A stretch of 64,000 nucleotides of DNA from JAKCDU01 sp035551615 (GCA_035551615.1 DASZNC010000036.1:1-64000); one strand, 5' to 3'; counted from the first letter of the stretch, positions 52,720 through 61,721 are shown. Translations and numbers: made by a program. The notes: a model not told the origin generated them from the letters alone.

Positions 52720-55179
52720 ATGACTGACACCCCCACCACTCCGCCGCCCGAGGAACCGCCCTCGTCGATCGAGCCGATAGAGATCCAGGACGAAATGGAG
52801 CGTTCGTTCCTGGACTACGCCATGTCGGTGATCGTCAGCCGGGCCCTCCCCGACGTACGCGACGGCCTGAAGCCGGTGCACCGCCGGATTCTCTTCGACA
52901 TGCATGTGCAGGGCTACCGGCCGGACCGGCCCCATGTGAAGTGCGCCAAGGTCACCGGCGACACCATGAGCCGGTTCCACCCTCACGGCAACACCGCCAT
53001 CTATGACGCGCTGGTCCGCATGGCCCAGCCGTTCAGCCTGCGCCATCCCCTGATCGACTTCCACGGTAACTACGGCTCGCCCGACTACCCGCCGGCGGCC
53101 GAGCGCTACACCGAATGCCGGTTGTCGCGCCTGGCCATGCACATGATCGAAGGCCTCGACGAAGAGACCGTCGACATGGCCCGCAACTACACCAACGAGG
53201 AGGACGTCCCGTCCGTCCTGCCGTCGCGTTTCCCGAACCTGCTGGTCAACGGCAGCCAGGGCATCGCCGTGGGCATGGCGACCAACATCCCGCCCCACAA
53301 CCTGGGCGAGGTCATCGACGCCACGATCCACCTGATCGATAACCCGCAGGCCACGGCCGAGGATTTGATGCATTTCGTCAAAGGTCCCGACTTCCCCACG
53401 GGCGCGCTCATCCTCGGCCGCCAGGGGATCATGGACGCCTACCGGACCGGCCGGGGATCGATCAAGATGCGGGCCCGGGCGGAGATCGTCGAAGGCAAGA
53501 CCGGCGACGAGATCGTGGTTTCCGAGTTGCCGTACCAGGCCAGCCCGAAAGCCATCGAGGCGAAGATCGCCGAACTGGTAAACGCCCGGGAGCTGGACGG
53601 CATTCGCGACATCCGGGATCTGTCGCAGGGCGTCGATACCAAGCTGGTCGTCTACCTGAAGCGTGACGCAGCGGCCAACGTGGTGCTCAACAACCTGTAC
53701 AAGCACACGCCGCTGCAGACCTCGTTCGGGGTCAACATGGTGGCCCTGGTCGACGGGGTGCCCCGCACCCTCAACCTGGTGCAGATGCTGTCGGCCTACG
53801 TCGCCCACCAGGTGGAGGTCATCCGCCGGCGATCCGAGTACCGGTTGCGCAAGGCCCGGGACCGGGCCCACATCGTCGAGGGCTACATCAAGGCCCTCGA
53901 CATGATCGACGCCATCATCGCCACCATCCGGGGTTCGGAGGATCGGGGCGCGGCGCGCAGCGCACTGATGGCGGCCCCGTTCGAGTTCAGCGAGATTCAG
54001 GCCAACCACATTCTCGACATGCCTCTCGGCCGGCTCACCCGCCTGGGCCGGGCGGAGCTCGAAGAGGAGCTGGCCAAGCTGCGCGAGACGATGGCCGATC
54101 TGGAGGCCATCCTGGCCGACGAGGGCATCCTGCGGGGCGTCATCAAGACCGAAATGACGGCTATCCGCAACGATTTCGCCAACCCCCGCCGGGCCGAAAT
54201 CACCTTCGATCCGGGCGACATGACGTCAGAGGACCTGATCGACGATGAAGAGTTGGTCATCACCATGACCAAGGCCGGTTATGTGAAGGCGGTGGTGGCC
54301 TCCAACTTCCGCACCCAGGGTCGAGGTGGCCGCGGCGTGCAGGGCGCCAAACTCAAGGAAGAGGATCTGGTCACCCGGATCATCTTCACCAGCGCCCACG
54401 CCTACCTGTTGTTCTTCTCGAACAAAGGCCGGGTATACCGGCTGAAGGCGTACCAGATACCGCCGAAGGAGAGGACGGCCCGGGGTACACCGATCGTCAA
54501 CCTCTTGAACCTGGAACCCGGTGAACGCATCCAGACCCTGATCGACACCCGCGAGTTCCCGTCCGACCGGTACCTGTTCTTCGCGACCCGTCAGGGCCAG
54601 GTCAAGAAGACCACCTTCTCCGAGTACGACAACTCCCGCCAGGCCGGCCTGATCGCCATCAACCTGCGCGACGGCGACGAACTGGTCGGGGTCATCACCA
54701 CCGGCGGCGAGGACGACATCTTCATGGTGTCCCGCTCCGGTATGGCCATCCGCTTCGGCGAGTCCGACGTGCGGCCGATGGGCCGCGATGCGGCCGGCGT
54801 GCGGGGCATGGCGCTACGCCAGGGCGACGAGGTCGTGTCCATCGATCCGGGCCGGGACGAGACGTCGATTCTGATCGTGACCGACGCCGGTTACGGCAAG
54901 CGCACCCAGCTCCATCACTTCAACCGGCAGAACCGCGGCGGCATCGGCCTGAAGGGCATAAAGCTGACCGCGCAGCGCGGCCGGGTCGTATCGGCTTTCA
55001 TGGTTGGTCTGGATGATGAGATCCTGGTGACTTCCTCGTCAGGGGTTTTCGTGCGCATGGCCGTCAGAGAGATATCCAGCCAAGGGCGAGACGCCACCGG
55101 CGTGCGCGTCATGACGCTCGATCCGGACACCGTCGTGGCCTCGGTCGCTCCGGTCCTGTCGGTGGAAGAGAACGCCTGA
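52720..55179 (+). CDS. gyrA: DNA gyrase subunit A
   Basis: 819 residues. 'YAMSVIVSRALPDVRDGLKP' start, quinolone region 'HPHGNTAIYDALVRMAQPF' with Thr at the E. coli Ser83 position and Asp at the Asp87 position, and the catalytic Tyr in 'AAERYTECRLS'. The active-site loop reads 'GSPDYPPAAERY', without the 'GSPGNDPP' spacing common in other actinobacteria. The C-terminal beta-pinwheel has a GyrA-box-like 'QGRGGRGVQG', needed for DNA wrapping. The TGA overlaps the next ATG (TGATGG). No tRNA genes follow, unlike in mycobacteria where tRNA-Ile and tRNA-Ala lie after this operon. Confidence 0.97.
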   Translation: MTDTPTTPPPEEPPSSIEPIEIQDEMERSFLDYAMSVIVSRALPDVRDGLKPVHRRILFDMHVQGYRPDRPHVKCAKVTGDTMSRFHPHGNTAIYDALVRMAQPFSLRHPLIDFHGNYGSPDYPPAAERYTECRLSRLAMHMIEGLDEETVDMARNYTNEEDVPSVLPSRFPNLLVNGSQGIAVGMATNIPPHNLGEVIDATIHLIDNPQATAEDLMHFVKGPDFPTGALILGRQGIMDAYRTGRGSIKMRARAEIVEGKTGDEIVVSELPYQASPKAIEAKIAELVNARELDGIRDIRDLSQGVDTKLVVYLKRDAAANVVLNNLYKHTPLQTSFGVNMVALVDGVPRTLNLVQMLSAYVAHQVEVIRRRSEYRLRKARDRAHIVEGYIKALDMIDAIIATIRGSEDRGAARSALMAAPFEFSEIQANHILDMPLGRLTRLGRAELEEELAKLRETMADLEAILADEGILRGVIKTEMTAIRNDFANPRRAEITFDPGDMTSEDLIDDEELVITMTKAGYVKAVVASNFRTQGRGGRGVQGAKLKEEDLVTRIIFTSAHAYLLFFSNKGRVYRLKAYQIPPKERTARGTPIVNLLNLEPGERIQTLIDTREFPSDRYLFFATRQGQVKKTTFSEYDNSRQAGLIAINLRDGDELVGVITTGGEDDIFMVSRSGMAIRFGESDVRPMGRDAAGVRGMALRQGDEVVSIDPGRDETSILIVTDAGYGKRTQLHHFNRQNRGGIGLKGIKLTAQRGRVVSAFMVGLDDEILVTSSSGVFVRMAVREISSQGRDATGVRVMTLDPDTVVASVAPVLSVEENA

Positions 55180-56606
55180 TGGTCGAGCTGCCCGGTCGGT
55201 CGACTTTCGAGTCGGACGATCGGGCCGGACCCGACGACGAGGAGGGATGGGGCTCTCCCGTCCTCCCGCCCGAGTACGGATCCCTGCGGGCCGTCCAACC
55301 GCCGACCGACAAGGACGGCGCCGACCAGGCCAAGACCGCCGACCGTGGCGACGGCAGCGGCGAACAGCGGTGGGCGGTCACGTCCCTGCTGCGCCGTATC
55401 CAAGGCGACGGGGCCACCGGCGGCCTGAGCCGGGTGCTCGGCGGTGGCCGGACCGGTGACGCCTCCTCCGCACCGGGCCCGTCCCGCCTCAGCCGGGCCC
55501 TCCACGGCGGGTCCGGCGGAAATGACCGGCCCGGCGATCCCGCCCCGTCCCGGCTGAGCCGGGCGCTGGGCGTGGGCCCGACCGCCGACGCCCAGACGGG
55601 AGCTCCCGGCCCGTCGCTGCTCAGCCGGGCCCTGGGCGGGGGATTCTCGGAGGAGGACGAGGGTGCCGACTCCGGCCCGTCGCTGCTCAGCCGGACCCTG
55701 CACGGCGAGCCCCCGGCCGACGACGACCCGGTCGGCCCCGACCCGGGATCGCCGTCCATGCTCGCCCAGTCCCTCGAGGCCAACCGGGCCGACGACGAAT
55801 CCCCGTCGCGGCTGAGCCGGGTCCTGCCCGGCGACCAGGCGGCCGCCGACGGCGACGGCGAGACCGGCGCCCGCCCGGCCCTGTCGTTCGCCAGCCTGGC
55901 CGCGTCGGTGGCCAACCGGCGTTCCCCCCTCGACGCCCGGCGCGCCTCGGCGCCCGACGAGGACACCCCTGACGGCGATACCGGCCGCCCGGGTCCGGCG
56001 GACACGACCGCCATGACCCGCATCGAGCCCGACGACGTCCGCCCGACCGCCGGATTCGGGCGCCCGGCGCCCGGCCTGATGCCCGGGTTGGACGCCGCCG
56101 TCCCCCTGTTCCCGCCCGAAGCGCCGGTCACCGTTCCGGCCGGCCCCCCGGTGGTGGCGCCCGACGGTCCCGTGGTCGACCCCATCGACGAGGCCCTGCC
56201 GGTCACCGCCCTGCCCCCCGGGCGCATCCGCCGCCGGGCCCGCCGCCCGATGCGGATCCGGAGCCGGGCCACCATCCGCCACATCGACGTCCTCACCGTC
56301 CTGCGGGTGTCGCTGATGTTCTGGCTGGTCATCCTGGTGGCCTTCGTGGTCGCCTCGGTCCTGCTGTGGGTGTCGGCCGATGCGTTCGGCGTGCTGCCCT
56401 CGATCGAGAAGTCGGCGCGGACGCTCTTCAGCCTGAAGACGTTCAAACTCCACGTCTCCACGGTGGCGTTCTACACCGGTGGCGTCGGTGTGGTCCTCGC
56501 CATAGCCGGCACGATCGCTAACGTCCTGTTCGCCCTCATGTACAACCTCATCGCCGACGTGGTCGGCGGGGTGAGGGTCGAACTGGAAAGCCTGCAGACG
56601 GAGTAA
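55179..56606 (+). CDS. DUF3566 membrane protein with repeated LSRxL motifs
   Basis: 475 residues. The C-terminal ~120 residues are a DUF3566 domain with two membrane helices ('VSLMFWLVILVAFVVASVLL' and 'GVVLAIAGTIANVLFALMYN'), the family encoded after gyrA across actinobacteria. The N-terminal ~350 residues are acidic, Pro/Gly-rich and disordered. They carry seven copies of a short motif 'PSRLSRALxGG' (also 'GLSRVLGG', 'SLLSRTLHG'), spaced 20-30 residues apart. The motif is probably a cytoplasmic peptide bound repeatedly by a partner. Function of DUF3566 is unknown. One-base overlap with gyrA. Confidence 0.85.
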   Translation: MVELPGRSTFESDDRAGPDDEEGWGSPVLPPEYGSLRAVQPPTDKDGADQAKTADRGDGSGEQRWAVTSLLRRIQGDGATGGLSRVLGGGRTGDASSAPGPSRLSRALHGGSGGNDRPGDPAPSRLSRALGVGPTADAQTGAPGPSLLSRALGGGFSEEDEGADSGPSLLSRTLHGEPPADDDPVGPDPGSPSMLAQSLEANRADDESPSRLSRVLPGDQAAADGDGETGARPALSFASLAASVANRRSPLDARRASAPDEDTPDGDTGRPGPADTTAMTRIEPDDVRPTAGFGRPAPGLMPGLDAAVPLFPPEAPVTVPAGPPVVAPDGPVVDPIDEALPVTALPPGRIRRRARRPMRIRSRATIRHIDVLTVLRVSLMFWLVILVAFVVASVLLWVSADAFGVLPSIEKSARTLFSLKTFKLHVSTVAFYTGGVGVVLAIAGTIANVLFALMYNLIADVVGGVRVELESLQTE

Positions 56607-56612
56607 TCAAAC

Positions 56613-57050
56613 GTGCTGGTTCTGAGCCGTCGTCCGGACTCGTCGATACTCGTCGGCCATGACGTAACCGTCACGGTCGAACTGGTGGCCGGCGATGACG
56701 TCTGCCTGCGGGTCACCGGCCCGGAGACGCTCACCGTCCAGCGCATCGACGAGCAACAGGTGATCAGCGAACTGGCCCGTCGGGGCAAGGAGTGGCAGCC
56801 CGAGCGCATGCACGTGCTGTCCCGCCGCACCCGGCCCGGGCTGCTGATCAATGGTGAGGTCGTCGTCGCCGTCCAGGCCATCTCCAACGAGTCGGTCCGC
56901 ATCGGCATAGAAGCCCCGGCCCACGTCCTCATCTACCGCGAAGAGGTCTACCAGCAGATGCAGGAGGCCAACCGGTCGGCGGCCAGCACCGGTTCCGACC
57001 TGGCCGGCCTGGCCGGTCTCTTCCCCGGTGGCGCGTCCGGCTCGGATTGA
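56613..57050 (+). CDS. csrA: tandem-domain CsrA translational regulator
   Basis: 145 residues, against about 60-75 for CsrA. Two CsrA-like units: residues 1-45 'MLVLSRRPDSSILVGHDVTV', 'TVELVAGDDVCLRV', ending in a degenerate 'TGPETLTVQR'; then from about residue 68 'MHVLSRRTRPGLLINGEVVV', 'AVQAISNESVRIGIEAPAHV' and 'LIYREEVYQQMQEANR', which keeps the canonical RNA-binding 'R-R' in strand 1 and 'APxxV.I.REE' in strand 5. CsrA binds GGA motifs near ribosome-binding sites and is antagonised by FliW, encoded next door. GTG start at 56613 with a GGAG site 9 nt upstream. Confidence 0.88.
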   Translation: MLVLSRRPDSSILVGHDVTVTVELVAGDDVCLRVTGPETLTVQRIDEQQVISELARRGKEWQPERMHVLSRRTRPGLLINGEVVVAVQAISNESVRIGIEAPAHVLIYREEVYQQMQEANRSAASTGSDLAGLAGLFPGGASGSD

Positions 57051-57057
57051 CGGGGGG

Positions 57058-57074
57058 CGCCTCGGGGGGAGGCG
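57058..57074. terminator. hairpin after csrA
   Basis: Perfect 6-bp stem CGCCTC / GAGGCG with a G5 loop, followed by TGTTCCTTTG, lying 8 bp after the csrA stop and between convergent csrA and fliW. Confidence 0.6.
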
Positions 57075-57098
57075 TGTTCCTTTGACCGCAGGAGCAGT

Positions 57099-57596
57099 TC
57101 AGGCCCCGGCGGCGGGCAGACGCTCGGCTACCTTGTACTTCGAGCGGTGCTGGACGATCTGGGCGGCCGCGCCGGTCCGGCGGTTGACCACGATCGGGCC
57201 CAGCAGGTTGGCCGTGGGCGGCTGCGGCGGGCGGGGCACGGTGATCAGCGTCACCAGGACGACGTCCTCCGAGTTGCTGATGCCGAGCGACTCCTGGTCC
57301 TCGTCGTCGATCTCGACGGTGTAGTCGGGGAACAGCAGTCCGGGGCTCACGATGGTGAAGCCGATCTCCGGTTCGCCGACGCTGCGCAGCCGGGCGAAGG
57401 GGCGCAGGGCCTCACCCAGGTCCTCCACCCGGAAGCGGCGGGCCCCCGGGAAGCCGGGCAGGCCGGCGGCGAACTCGACCTCCGCCCCGACGCCCAGCCC
57501 GGCCAGGCCGGCCGGGTCGAAGACGCTCACGGTCGGAGGCTCGTCGGACGCATCGCAGGAGGAGGTTACAGGCGGGGTTTCACAGGTAATTGACAA
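57099..57596 (-). CDS. fliW: flagellar assembly factor FliW
   Basis: 165 residues from a TTG at 57596 that lies inside the end of flgL; a shorter start at the GTG 57532 is possible. FliW landmarks: 'EVEFAAGLPGFPGARRFRVE', 'LRSVGEPEIGFTIVSPGLLF', 'VLVTLITVP', 'TANLLGPIVVNRRTGAAAQI', 'YKVAERLP'. FliW binds either flagellin or CsrA; when flagellin accumulates it releases CsrA, which then blocks translation. It overlaps flgL by 17 bp as the last gene of the flagellar operon and converges on csrA. Confidence 0.92.
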   Translation of the reverse strand: MSITCETPPVTSSCDASDEPPTVSVFDPAGLAGLGVGAEVEFAAGLPGFPGARRFRVEDLGEALRPFARLRSVGEPEIGFTIVSPGLLFPDYTVEIDDEDQESLGISNSEDVVLVTLITVPRPPQPPTANLLGPIVVNRRTGAAAQIVQHRSKYKVAERLPAAGA

Positions 57597-58506
57597 GAGA
57601 GTGCTCCTCGATCTGGGAGGTGGCCCACAGGCCCGCCTGGTAGGTCTGTTGGTCCTGGGTCAGCTGGGTGGAGGCCTGCGCCAGGTTGACGCTGTCCTCC
57701 GACGAAATCTGGGTCTGCAGCGCGGTCTGGGCGCTGGTCGCCTGGTTGGCGAAACCGGTCATGCGCTGGTAGTTGGCGCCCATGACGGCGGCCTGGCCGG
57801 TCACGCTCTGGAGGGCGTCGGACAGGGCGGACAGGTCGGTGGTGGTCGCCTTCTGCAGCGAGGTGGTGGTCCCGGCCGAGACGTCGGTGATCAGCTGCTG
57901 CAGGACACCGCTGCTGCCCAGCAGGCCGGTGCTGCCCGACCCGAACACCTGTGGTCCGGTGAGTGACACCTGTACTGACACGCCGGGGGCGACGGTGCGG
58001 GCCGGGGCGGCGCCCCCGCCGACGTAGTTACCGCTGCTGTCGTAGGCCTGGTTGACGTTGCCGGTGCCGGCGAAGATGGCCTGGCCGCCGTAGGTCGTGT
58101 TGGCCAGGGCCAGCACCTGCTGGAGGGTCGACTTGAGCTGTGCCGTCGTGCCGGTCACCGCCGCCTGCTGGCTGCTCAACGCCTCGCCGGACAGGGCGCT
58201 GACCGCCTGCTGGGCCGACTGGAGGGTGGAGATCACCGAGTTCAGGGTGGACGTGCCGAGCGACAGCCAACCGACCCCGTCGTTGGCGTTGGTGACGTAC
58301 TGCTTGGCCCGGGACAGGCCCGAGTTCAGCTGCATGATCGACGCCGCCGCCGCCGGATTGTCCGACGGGGCGTTCACCACGTCGCCCGAACCGAGCTGGG
58401 CCTCGATGGTGGCCTGCTGGTTCTGGTCCAGGTTCAGATCCTGCAGCAGTTGGGAGCTGATGATGTTCGGGGTGTAGGAGATGGCGGACATCGAGACGTT
58501 GCTCAT
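57580..58506 (-). CDS. flgL: flagellar hook-associated protein 3
   Basis: 308 residues. Flagellin-like N-terminal helix ('QLLQDLNLDQNQQATIEAQL', 'GSGDVVNAPSDNPAAAASIM', with the FlgL signature of 'SDNP' after a 'G..V..P') and C-terminal helix ('TALQTQISSEDSVNLAQAST', 'QLTQDQQTYQAGLWATSQI'). The middle 'NTTYGGQAIFAGTG' is typical of FlgL rather than FliC. It forms the hook-filament junction with FlgK. ATG at 58506 with an AGGGAGG site. It is 11 bp downstream of flgK. Confidence 0.94.
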   Translation of the reverse strand: MSNVSMSAISYTPNIISSQLLQDLNLDQNQQATIEAQLGSGDVVNAPSDNPAAAASIMQLNSGLSRAKQYVTNANDGVGWLSLGTSTLNSVISTLQSAQQAVSALSGEALSSQQAAVTGTTAQLKSTLQQVLALANTTYGGQAIFAGTGNVNQAYDSSGNYVGGGAAPARTVAPGVSVQVSLTGPQVFGSGSTGLLGSSGVLQQLITDVSAGTTTSLQKATTTDLSALSDALQSVTGQAAVMGANYQRMTGFANQATSAQTALQTQISSEDSVNLAQASTQLTQDQQTYQAGLWATSQIEEHSLVNYL

Positions 58507-58517
58507 GGAATCCTCCC

Positions 58518-59861
58518 TCAGACGTTCGCGATCAGGGACTGGACGGCCTCATTGACCGAGCTGATGACCTTGGCCGACGCCTGGTAGTCCTGCTGCCAGT
58601 TCATGAGCGCCACCAGCTGGTCGTTCTGGTTGACCCCGGCGATCGACTGCAGGTTCTGGTTGGCGGCATTGCTGACAGAAGTCTGGGCGGTCACCTGGTT
58701 CTGCATGTTGCTCACCTGGTTACCCACGTTCAGGATCAGCGTCTGGTACACGGCGTCCGGCCCGTTGGGGGCGTCGAACAGGTTGGCCATGGTCTGGGCG
58801 TTGGAACCGTCGTTGCTGGCGTCGGGCAGCGTCGAGGTACTGGCGGCGGCCAGCTGGGTGGGATCGTTGACGATCGCCTGGTTGAGCCCGATGCCACCGG
58901 CGCCGCTGCCGGTGAACAACGCGGTACCGGCCGCGCCGGTCGCCGTGTAGCCGGCCGCCAACTGCGAGTTGACCACGTTCTCCAGGTTGTTGGCCACCGT
59001 GTCCAGCTGCGACTGGTAGGACGGCAGGTACGAGTTGAGGGCACCGACCAGACCGGCGGTCGTCCCGGCCGAGTTGGTCAGGGTGGCCTGGCTGGTGGCC
59101 GCCTGGATGGAGTAGGTGCCGCTCGAGTTCTGCACCGAGATGGAGTCGGACCAGTTGCCCTGCACCAGGGTGATGCCGCCCACGGTTACCTGCATCGACC
59201 CGTCGGACTGCGGGGCCCCGACGGCGCCGATGGACTCGGCCAGCTGGGTCATGGCCGCGTTGCGCTGGTCGATCAGGGCGTTGGCCGAACTGCCGGTCGC
59301 CTGGGTGGCGGTGATCTGCCCGTTCAGGTTGGCCACCTTGGCCAGCAGGCCGTTGGTGCTCTGTACGGTGCTGTCCAGCTGGTTGACGGCCGCCGTCGCC
59401 GTCGTCTGCAGCTGGGCGTGGGCCTGCTGCAGGTCGGCGACCAGGTTCTGGGCGTTGTCGATCACCTGGCTCCGGCCGGCCTGGCTGGTCGGGTTGGAGG
59501 CGATCGTGTCCCACGACTGCCAGAAGCTGTTCAGGTCCGACGACAGCCCGGTGGCCGACGGCTCCTGGAACGCCAGCTGGGCCTGGCTCAGCACCTGCTG
59601 GAGGGCGCTGGACTGCGACAGGTTCCCAGCCGCCTGGTTGGCACTGTTGGTGAGGAGCGAGTCGCCGGCCTGGGAGATGCCCCGCACCCCGACGCCGGCC
59701 CCGTCGTGCAGGACGCCGCCCCCGTTGTAGGTCACCAGGTCGGGGGTCTCGCTGACGTAGCCCGGGGTGTTGGCGTTCGACAGGTTCTGGGCGATCGTGT
59801 CCATCGCCGTCTGGGCCGCGTCGATGCCCGAACTGGCGATGGAGAGGCTGATGTTCGACAT
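58518..59861 (-). CDS. flgK: flagellar hook-associated protein 1
   Basis: 447 residues from the ATG at 59861, two bases after the flgN stop. Rod/hook-family N-terminus 'IASSGIDAAQTAMDTIAQNL', 'SNANTPGYVSETPDLVTY', the FlgK domain 'LNSFWQSWDTIASNPTSQAG', and C-terminus 'NLQSIAGVNQNDQLVALMNW', 'QQDYQASAKVISSVNEAVQS'. First hook-filament junction zone, secreted by the flagellar type III system. Its chaperone FlgN is encoded immediately upstream. Confidence 0.95.
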   Translation of the reverse strand: MSNISLSIASSGIDAAQTAMDTIAQNLSNANTPGYVSETPDLVTYNGGGVLHDGAGVGVRGISQAGDSLLTNSANQAAGNLSQSSALQQVLSQAQLAFQEPSATGLSSDLNSFWQSWDTIASNPTSQAGRSQVIDNAQNLVADLQQAHAQLQTTATAAVNQLDSTVQSTNGLLAKVANLNGQITATQATGSSANALIDQRNAAMTQLAESIGAVGAPQSDGSMQVTVGGITLVQGNWSDSISVQNSSGTYSIQAATSQATLTNSAGTTAGLVGALNSYLPSYQSQLDTVANNLENVVNSQLAAGYTATGAAGTALFTGSGAGGIGLNQAIVNDPTQLAAASTSTLPDASNDGSNAQTMANLFDAPNGPDAVYQTLILNVGNQVSNMQNQVTAQTSVSNAANQNLQSIAGVNQNDQLVALMNWQQDYQASAKVISSVNEAVQSLIANV

Positions 59862-59863
59862 GG

Positions 59864-60394
59864 CTACACCCGGGCGTCGAAGGAGCGGTAGGTGCGGTTG
59901 GTGCGGTCGACCGAGCCGGCCGAGTCGTAGGTCGGCACCGCGCCCAGCAGGGCCAGGGCGTCGTTGGTGGCGGCCAGCCCGTGGGCCAGCATCTCCCGGT
60001 TCTGCCGGGAGCAGCGGCGGACCTGGTCGAGCACGTCGCGGAGGTGGCGCTGGCGCTGGAGCAGTTGCTGGCAGGTGAGCTCGTCGGGGACCACATTGGC
60101 CAGGTCGTTTATCTTGCTGCCGGCCGGCAGGCCGTACCGGGTGTGGACGGCCCGGGCCGCCGCCTCGCGGGCCTGGCCGGCGGCCACCAGCTGCTTCACG
60201 GCGCCGTCCACCTCGTTGGTGCACGGCGCCAGCCACCGCTGCTCGCCGGAGGACAGCACCAGGTGCTGTTCGCGCAGCTTGAACAGCAGGAACTCGAGGG
60301 CCGTCTCCTCCTCGGCCAGGCGGGCCAGGAGCTCGGCGCAGCCGGCATCGCCGGTGGCCGGCGACGGTGTGCCTTCGGGCTGGTAGAAGGTCAT
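59864..60394 (-). CDS. flgN: flagellar chaperone FlgN
   Basis: 176 residues, mostly helical. 'LARLAEEETALEFLLFKLRE' and 'QHLVLSSGEQRWLAPCTNEV' fit the FlgN N-terminal helix, and 'LRDVLDQVRRCSRQNREMLA' the C-terminal coiled coil that binds FlgK and FlgL. Assignment is supported mainly by position directly before flgK and flgL. The ATG at 60394 overlaps the fliL stop by 4 nt (ATGA). Confidence 0.82.
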   Translation of the reverse strand: MTFYQPEGTPSPATGDAGCAELLARLAEEETALEFLLFKLREQHLVLSSGEQRWLAPCTNEVDGAVKQLVAAGQAREAAARAVHTRYGLPAGSKINDLANVVPDELTCQQLLQRQRHLRDVLDQVRRCSRQNREMLAHGLAATNDALALLGAVPTYDSAGSVDRTNRTYRSFDARV

Positions 60395-60894
60395 TGGACG
60401 ACGAACCCCGTGAAGTAGATGGCGCTGACCTGTTGGGCGGCGCCGTCGGCGGTGCCGGCGATCTTCTGGAACTGGGTGAGCATCTGCTTCTTCACCGTGG
60501 CCTTGATCGTCGGGTTCAACAGGTTGTGGTAGTTCTCCGCCCCGAGCACCGTGATGGCGGCGTCGTCGAAGCGGGGTAGCTCGGCGGAGATGGCGCTGGC
60601 TGCGGCCACCGCTGTCAGCTGGAGGGAGATCGACGCCTGCACCAGATGGCCGTCCGACATGTTCACGGTCAGCTGGTCCAACGGCAGGATCTTGCCGAGC
60701 GGCACGGTCTGGCCCGGCTTGTAGGTGGTCTTCATGAGGATCGACTTGGCCTCGTAGCCGCCGACGAGCAGGACCAGGACGGCGATGATCATGAACAGCT
60801 TCTTCTTGGACTTCTTGGGCGGCTCGGCCGCCTCGGCCGCGGCTTTGTCGCTGCCGGCGGACGAGCTTTTCAGGGGGTTCTCGGTAACGCTCAC
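60391..60894 (-). CDS. fliL: flagellar basal body-associated protein FliL
   Basis: 167 residues. A short Lys-rich cytoplasmic tail ('EPPKKSKKKL'), one helix ('FMIIAVLVLLVGGYEAKSIL') and a periplasm-side SPFH-like domain starting 'GKILPLDQLTVNMSDGHLVQ' and ending 'VSAIYFTGFVVQ'. FliL surrounds the stator and affects torque. The GTG start overlaps the motB stop (GTGA), and it is followed by flgN with a 4-nt overlap, so this is one tight transcription unit. Confidence 0.93.
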   Translation of the reverse strand: MSVTENPLKSSSAGSDKAAAEAAEPPKKSKKKLFMIIAVLVLLVGGYEAKSILMKTTYKPGQTVPLGKILPLDQLTVNMSDGHLVQASISLQLTAVAAASAISAELPRFDDAAITVLGAENYHNLLNPTIKATVKKQMLTQFQKIAGTADGAAQQVSAIYFTGFVVQ

Positions 60895-61709
60895 GGTTGG
60901 GACTCCGATGAAGAAAGGATGACGATGTCGATGCGCCGGTTGAGCGCCATGTGCTGGGGGGTGTCGTTGGCGGCGAGGGGATGGGTGTCGCCGTAGCCGG
61001 TCGCCGACAGGCGGTTGGGGTTCACCGCGTCGGTGTTCTCCAGACGCAGGACGACGTTGTCGGCCCGTACCGACGAGAGCACCTCGTTCGAGCCGTACAG
61101 ACCCCCGATGAGGGGCTGGTTGTCGGTGTATCCGTCGACGTCCACGTCGTAGGAGTCGCTCTTCAGGACCGACGCCACGGTGTCCACCACCTGGTTGCCG
61201 GCCGGGCCCAGGTCGGCCGAGCCGGTGGCGAAGAAGGTCTTGTCGGCCAGGATCGAGATGACCAGGCCCTTGGCCGTCATGGTGAAGCTGACGTCGCTGT
61301 TCAGGCCCTCATGGGTCAGGGTGGTCTGCAGCTTCTGGCGCACGGCCTGCAGGTCGGCCTGCGTGCTGCTGCTGCCCGACCCGTCCGGGCTCTGCTGCCC
61401 GGGCACGATGGTCGTCGTGCTGGACACGGATCCCTTGTAGAGGGGGGACATGGTCGAGCCCGCGGTCTGGGTCAGGCTGGCGTTGTTGAGCAGGCCGTTG
61501 CTGCTCGGCAGCACGCCCGGCTTGGGGTCGAAGCTCTGCTTCAGGCCGAGGGCCAGGGCAAGGAACTTCTTCTGGTTGATGGTGGAGATGGCGAACAAGA
61601 CGATGAACAGTGCGAGGAGGAGGGTGATCATGTCGGCGTAGGTGAGCAGCCACCGTTCGCCGTTCTCGACCTCCTCCTCGTGCCCCCGGCCGCGCCGGCC
61701 CCTACTCAT
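60891..61709 (-). CDS. motB: flagellar stator protein MotB
   Basis: 272 residues. Single helix with the proton-binding Asp in 'WLLTYADMITLLLALFIVLF', a plug and linker region rich in Ser/Thr, and a C-terminal OmpA-like peptidoglycan-binding domain ('DVDVDGYTDNQPLIGGLYGS', 'RVENT..', 'RLSATGYGDTHPLAAND', 'ALNRRIDIVIL'). It anchors the MotA ring to the wall and couples proton flow to rotation. ATG at 61709, 12 bp after motA, with an AGGGGC site. Confidence 0.95.
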   Translation of the reverse strand: MSRGRRGRGHEEEVENGERWLLTYADMITLLLALFIVLFAISTINQKKFLALALGLKQSFDPKPGVLPSSNGLLNNASLTQTAGSTMSPLYKGSVSSTTTIVPGQQSPDGSGSSSTQADLQAVRQKLQTTLTHEGLNSDVSFTMTAKGLVISILADKTFFATGSADLGPAGNQVVDTVASVLKSDSYDVDVDGYTDNQPLIGGLYGSNEVLSSVRADNVVLRLENTDAVNPNRLSATGYGDTHPLAANDTPQHMALNRRIDIVILSSSESQP

Positions 61710-61721
61710 CAGTGCCCCTCA

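Noticed and set aside
52960..53110. Fluoroquinolone resistance substitution in GyrA
   Set aside because: Thr at the Ser83-equivalent and Asp at the Asp87-equivalent can be the natural state in a lineage; without a susceptible relative no claim can be made.
55180..57100. tRNA-Ile and tRNA-Ala genes expected after gyrA in some actinobacteria
   Set aside because: No cloverleaf or GTTCRA T-loop could be found between gyrA and fliW.
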